Below are positions 14,807 through 18,013 of a DNA stretch of 18,013 bases, piece by piece. This stretch comes from Allocoleopsis sp036703385 (lineage in GTDB: Bacteria; Cyanobacteriota; Cyanobacteriia; Cyanobacteriales; Coleofasciculaceae). Location: NCBI RefSeq assembly GCF_036703385.1, contig NZ_DATNPA010000194.1, positions 1-18,013 on the forward strand, given 5' to 3'. The notes under the pieces are model-generated. The model was not told where the DNA came from and did no database searches. It worked only from the letters and a program-made list of their open reading frames with translations. The translations under genes and the position numbers were made by a program. How positions within the stretch are numbered: position 1 is the stretch's first letter; each line of letters starts with the position of its first letter.

Positions 14807-15214
14807 ATGCTAGTACCGGGAGTGCGATCGTTTTTACGAGAGTTGGAATCTCACTGCTGCTCAACAGCGATCATGACGTTTCTTGATGGTGACGGCGAAC
14901 CGATGGTGATTACCCTCAAACGCCAAGGGCAGGAAGTGGCCTACGGTGACTACTGGGGCACCAAGGAATTATTCGTTTCTAAACTCCTATTTGGCTGCAA
15001 CCCATCAGGTTCGCTGATTTTGCGCTCTTTCACCCCAGAAATAGACGAATTTACCCAGCTACCGATTAAAGAATTGCGCGGTTACGTTCTTAGAGGTGAT
15101 GGGGATGACCTGGAATTTAAAAAACTAACTCCGAAAGCCATGTTCGCCTGTCACAACACCGACGCCCAAACCGGTGAACCGCTTGCCTTAGAGCAATCGG
15201 TTCGCTATTGCTGA
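14807..15214 (+). CDS. uncharacterised 135-aa protein inside the pot cluster
   Basis: ATG 14807 is chosen because GGAGGAG, lying inside the last potA codons, is 8 bases upstream; the ATG is 5 bases after the potA stop, so translation is probably coupled. The protein is soluble, with no signal or membrane segment. It starts MLVPGVRSFLRELESHCC, has strand-like stretches (TAIMTFLDGDGEPMVITLKR, YVLRGDGDDLEFKKL), four or five cysteines including a CC pair (C17, C18) and ends SVRYC. I recognise no domain or catalytic motif. Position between potA and potD suggests a role linked to polyamine transport or its control, which is inference only. Confidence 0.8.
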   Translation: MLVPGVRSFLRELESHCCSTAIMTFLDGDGEPMVITLKRQGQEVAYGDYWGTKELFVSKLLFGCNPSGSLILRSFTPEIDEFTQLPIKELRGYVLRGDGDDLEFKKLTPKAMFACHNTDAQTGEPLALEQSVRYC

Positions 15215-15228
15215 GATGGAAGAGTTGT

Positions 15229-15293
15229 AGGTTGTAACTTAGAAAATTGAAAGTTAAAAAAATGGATTGCAGGTTGTAACTTAGAAAATTGAA
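15229..15293 (+). repeat. 23-bp perfect direct repeat, 42-bp period
   Basis: 15229-15251 and 15271-15293 are identical (each begins AGGTTGTAACTTAG and ends AAAATTGAA). They lie in the potD leader, upstream of the heptamer array, and contain GGTTG, the complement of the heptamer core CAACC. Confidence 0.85.
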
Positions 15294-15366
15294 GATTAGA
15301 ACTTGCAACCTTGAACCTTCTGACCTTGGGTTCTTGCCACCATTCAATATTTCAAGGTTTAACTGC

Positions 15367-15419
15367 TTCAACCTTCAACCTTCAACCTTTCAACCTTCAA
15401 CCTTTCAAACTTTCAACCC
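15367..15419 (+). repeat. TTCAACC heptamer array (STRR-type)
   Basis: About seven units of TTCAACC, some expanded to TTTCAACC, with one TTTCAAAC variant. More degenerate units occur at about 15304-15320 and one pair (CAACCTTCAAC) lies between potD and potB near 16637-16647. Short tandemly repeated heptamers (STRR) are known in filamentous cyanobacteria. The array ends 8 bases before the potD ATG. Confidence 0.8.
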
Positions 15420-15427
15420 TTGGATTT

Positions 15428-16603
15428 ATGACCAATGACCATCAACCACTCCTAATACGCCCTACCAGACGTCAGTTCTTAAAGTTAGCGGCCTCGACAA
15501 CGCTAAGTAGTACGCTACTTTCTGGCTGTGGTTGGACACTGGCTGAAGTGCAGGAGTCTTCAGAGACTGCCTGTGGTCGGACAGTGGCGGACGTAAAACC
15601 AAAAACTAAGGTTCAAGAGTCTTCCAAAGTTTTATATATCTACACTTGGGCTAACTATACTGATCGGGATTTACTAGACCGCTTTCGGGCAGAAACAGGC
15701 ATCAAAGTTGTTGCCGATGTCTTCGATTCTAATGAGGTAATGCTTGCCCGACTTCAGGCAGGAGGTGGTAGTGCTTACAGCATCATCTATCCATCTGACT
15801 ATATGGTGCAGAAGATGGTGGATTTATGTTTGTTAAGGGAACTTGACCACTCACAGCTCGCTGGATTACAGGGACTGATTCCCCAGTTCCAAAATCCTGG
15901 GTACGACGGGGGTAATCGGCACAGTGTACCCCTTAGTTGGGGAACAACCGGTTTAATCTACAACAGTCAGAAGTTAAAAGAAGCTCCGCAAGATTGGTCT
16001 TATCTTTGGGAAAGTCAGCAGCCGCAACTATCTGAACTCAAACGGATAACGTTGCTCAACGATGTCCGGGAAGTTATGGGTACAGGGTTGAAAATGTTGG
16101 GGTACTCTTACAACTCAACTAACCAGAAGCAGGTTCAACAAGCCTATGAAAAGCTGGCGCAGTTAAAACCAAGAGTCGCCTCATTTACTTCTGATGCTTG
16201 GCGACCCCAAATGTTAAGTGGGGATTTACTCATAGCCATGTGTTTTTCCTCGGATGCCAGTGAAATTATGGAAGAGAATGAAAACTTGCAGTATGTCCTT
16301 CCTAAAAGTGGTTCTTCCTTATGGACGGATACCCTAGCTATTCCGATCACAGCACCCAATATTGAGGGTGCCTATGCTTGGATTAACTTTATGTTGCAGC
16401 CCGATGTAGCGGCTCAAATTTGTGAACGTCTTAGCTTTGCAACACCAAACCAACTTGCGATCAATCAGTTACCAGAAAAAGTTAGAAATAATCAGAGCCT
16501 GTTTCCACCCGATTCCTCGCTCAAGCTTTGCGAAAGTATTGCGCCCATCGGGAAAATGGAGGAAATTTATGATGAATACTGGACTAAGTTGCTAATTATT
16601 TAA
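15428..16603 (+). CDS. potD: polyamine-binding lipoprotein of the ABC transporter
   Basis: 391 aa from ATG 15428; the frame opens earlier at 15311 but that extension only translates the heptamer repeats. The N-terminus has a twin-arginine motif (PTRRQFLK) and a lipobox LLSGC with Cys34, so it should be Tat-exported and lipid-anchored. The body aligns well from memory with E. coli PotD: YTWANYTD (W74, Y77), YPSDYMV (S123, Y125), LLNDVREVMG (D212, E215), SLWTDTLAIP (W299, D301), equivalents of known polyamine contacts. Two aromatic contacts seem changed to Phe (F273, F337). The linker after Cys34 has an internal duplication (CGWTLAEV, CGRTVADV and VQESS twice). No ribosome site precedes the ATG. 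It delivers spermidine or putrescine to the permease. Confidence 0.9.
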   Translation: MTNDHQPLLIRPTRRQFLKLAASTTLSSTLLSGCGWTLAEVQESSETACGRTVADVKPKTKVQESSKVLYIYTWANYTDRDLLDRFRAETGIKVVADVFDSNEVMLARLQAGGGSAYSIIYPSDYMVQKMVDLCLLRELDHSQLAGLQGLIPQFQNPGYDGGNRHSVPLSWGTTGLIYNSQKLKEAPQDWSYLWESQQPQLSELKRITLLNDVREVMGTGLKMLGYSYNSTNQKQVQQAYEKLAQLKPRVASFTSDAWRPQMLSGDLLIAMCFSSDASEIMEENENLQYVLPKSGSSLWTDTLAIPITAPNIEGAYAWINFMLQPDVAAQICERLSFATPNQLAINQLPEKVRNNQSLFPPDSSLKLCESIAPIGKMEEIYDEYWTKLLII

Positions 16604-16662
16604 TCTGCATTTTTAGGGACTACTAACCTCGCACTCCAACCTTCAACACTCCATAAAGATCT

Positions 16663-17604
16663 GTGTCTAGTAACCTAACTCCTCCTTCTCTACCCAATTC
16701 TGGTACAACTGATGGCATTGCCGAATCAGCTGTTCTCAAAGATAGGAAGCACTCACGGTGGCAGTGGGTGGAACCGCTGATATTGCTAAGTCCAGCTGGT
16801 ATTTGGTTACTAGTATTACTGGTGCTACCAACGCTGGTGATCTTTGAGTTGAGTTTGGTGCCGAATATCAAACCAGGAGAGATGGTGAATCCTTCTGGGT
16901 TCGAGAACTATCTTCGAGTATTTGAACCGATTAGATTTCAGGTCATGGGGCGATCGCTCTATTTAGCGGTTGGCACTACGCTCATTTGCCTACTTCTGGG
17001 ATTCCCTGTTGCCTATTGGATTGCCCAGATGACACCCAAGCGCTGGCGCAATCTACTCCTTTTAGGGTTTATCTTACCCCTTTGGACTTCCTCGCTGTTG
17101 CGTTCTTATGCTTGGATTACAATTCTACGTCCCACAGGGGTACTTAATACCATTCTCACCACGATTGGGCTACCTCCGTTGGAGTTGTTGAATAACAGTG
17201 CTGCGGTATTAATTGGCATGGCTTACAGTTATTTGCCCTACATGGTGTTAATTCTCTACGCTTCGGTGGAGAAGTTAGACAAGCGTTTGTTGGAAGCTTC
17301 AGCAGATTTGGGGGCAAATCCGATTCAAACGTTCTGGAAGGTAACGGTACCACAAACGATACCGGGAATTGCAGCCGGTTCGCTGCTGGTATTTATTAGT
17401 GGGTTGGGGGACTTTGTCGATCCGGAATTGCTGGGTGGGGCGTCAAGTATGACCGCTGCGCGTTTGATTTATAACCAGTTTTTGGGAGCAACTCAGAATT
17501 GGGGCTTTGGTTCTGCGTTGAGTATGGTGTTAATTGCGGCTGTGAGTATTGCGATCGCACTTTTGATTAAGTATGGCGATCGCGAGGCGACAACCCAGCG
17601 CTAA
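16663..17604 (+). CDS. potB: spermidine/putrescine ABC transporter permease
   Basis: 313 aa from GTG 16663; no ATG lies near, and this start leaves about 35 hydrophilic residues before the first membrane helix (LILLSPAGIWLLVLLVLP). Six membrane helices are apparent (about 38-62, 97-122, 129-148, 180-201, 233-257, 283-303). The coupling EAA loop, which docks on PotA, is EASADLGANPIQTFWKVTVP (211-230). GLGDFVDPELLGG (247-259) is typical of PotB permeases. It would form the inner-membrane channel with a PotC partner, but no potC follows here. It starts 60 bases after the potD stop. The PotB label rather than PotC rests on N-terminal length and order. Confidence 0.88.
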   Translation: MSSNLTPPSLPNSGTTDGIAESAVLKDRKHSRWQWVEPLILLSPAGIWLLVLLVLPTLVIFELSLVPNIKPGEMVNPSGFENYLRVFEPIRFQVMGRSLYLAVGTTLICLLLGFPVAYWIAQMTPKRWRNLLLLGFILPLWTSSLLRSYAWITILRPTGVLNTILTTIGLPPLELLNNSAAVLIGMAYSYLPYMVLILYASVEKLDKRLLEASADLGANPIQTFWKVTVPQTIPGIAAGSLLVFISGLGDFVDPELLGGASSMTAARLIYNQFLGATQNWGFGSALSMVLIAAVSIAIALLIKYGDREATTQR

Positions 17605-17863
17605 CTACGTTAAAGCCCGAAAGGACTTGCTTATGGGCGACTTGCCCCTGCTCACCCTCAACGCGACTAAGACGCTTTAAGGCAAGGCGTCGATTGAAAC
17701 TAAGCATATGCATAAGACCATAATCCTACCATTATAAGCCAACGAAGTATTCACTTTTGCCAATTGTGAAGATTCGATGGTCTTAGTGACCAACTCTTCT
17801 CAAAAGTTCACCTAACTTAATAAAATGGAGGAGTCGGCAACAATAGGTATTTATTCTCAAGTA

Positions 17864-18013
17864 ATGCTTAATATTCAATTTCCCTGGCTGACCACTATTA
17901 TTCTGTTGCCCCTATTAGCCGCTCTAGCGATTCCCGTCCTACCCGATAAAGAAGGTAGAACCGTCCGCTTATACGCCCTTGGGGTGGGTTTAATTGATTT
18001 TGCCTTAACAATT
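17864..18013 (+). CDS. ndhD: NAD(P)H-quinone oxidoreductase chain 4 (N-terminus only)
   Basis: 50 codons run off the right edge. The sequence (MLNIQFPWLTTIILLPLLAA, then IPVLPDKEGRTVRLYALGVGLIDFAL) matches the first helix and loop of cyanobacterial NdhD, a proton-pumping membrane subunit of thylakoid NDH-1 used in cyclic electron flow and respiration. An in-frame ATG at 17825 would add 13 residues; 17864 is preferred because known NdhD proteins start close to FPWLT. The 5' piece cannot show whether it is the NDH-1L (NdhD1) or a CO2-uptake form, though FPWLTTIILLP recalls NdhD1. It follows potB by about 260 bases on the same strand and probably has its own promoter. Confidence 0.88.
   Translation, partial: MLNIQFPWLTTIILLPLLAALAIPVLPDKEGRTVRLYALGVGLIDFALTI

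Noticed and set aside
15311..15427. Extended N-terminus of PotD through the heptamer array
   Set aside because: It would bury the twin-arginine signal 50 residues inside the protein and merely translates repeats.
17633..17680. 15-codon ORF with AAAGGA upstream, between potB and ndhD
   Set aside because: Too short to judge; could be a leader peptide for ndhD but nothing else supports it.
17692..17700. GATTGAAAC, the typical 3' end of cyanobacterial CRISPR repeats
   Set aside because: Only one copy, with no regularly spaced second copy and no cas gene in the window.

Overview
The window looks like chromosomal DNA from a cyanobacterium, probably a filamentous or large-genome form. The signs are at least nine copies of the HIP1 octamer GCGATCGC, a ferredoxin-type sulfite reductase, the start of a photosynthetic-type NDH-1 subunit (NdhD), and long AT-rich spacers with heptamer repeats and miniature inverted-repeat elements. 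I do not assign a genus. No rRNA, tRNA, CRISPR array, phage or full-length transposase is visible.

Layout. 1-80: tail of an unidentified plus-strand gene. 230-2357: plus-strand genes for small envelope or low-complexity proteins: a possible 48-aa ORF, a secreted protein with a duplicated Gly/Ser/Thr-rich tail, a lipoprotein, and a small acidic protein with four RPASEDPYGDPA units ending at an intrinsic terminator. 2628-4668: sulfite reductase on the minus strand with its terminator. 4669-5755: mostly noncoding, with two small plus-strand ORFs. 5756-6295: minus-strand outer-membrane beta-barrel-like protein. 6767-6869: a 103-bp MITE with a 5-bp target duplication. 6950-8513: HPt-REC-GGDEF diguanylate cyclase and its terminator. 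8840-9087: two adjacent miniature inverted-repeat elements, one flanked by a perfect 10-bp target duplication. 9520-13328: tandem paralogous PBP2 genes (minus strand). 13671-17604: plus-strand polyamine ABC transporter cluster potA - unknown 135-aa gene - potD - potB. 17864-end: start of ndhD.

How the genes fit together. The two PBP2 copies should elongate the peptidoglycan of the side wall; they differ at the second active-site motif (SSD in the upstream copy, SSN in the downstream copy), which suggests functional divergence. The pot genes form an import system: a Tat-exported lipoprotein receptor (PotD), a membrane channel (PotB) and an ATPase (PotA). No potC follows, so the second permease must be elsewhere or absent. 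The 135-aa gene is translationally coupled to potA. Sulfite reductase supplies sulfide for cysteine synthesis, and the GGDEF protein links a phosphorelay to c-di-GMP.

I did not find a convincing new multi-gene system. The best leads are the nested MITEs, the diverged PBP2 pair with conversion-like patches, the uncharacterised pot-cluster gene, and the ribbon-helix-helix-like tail on sulfite reductase.
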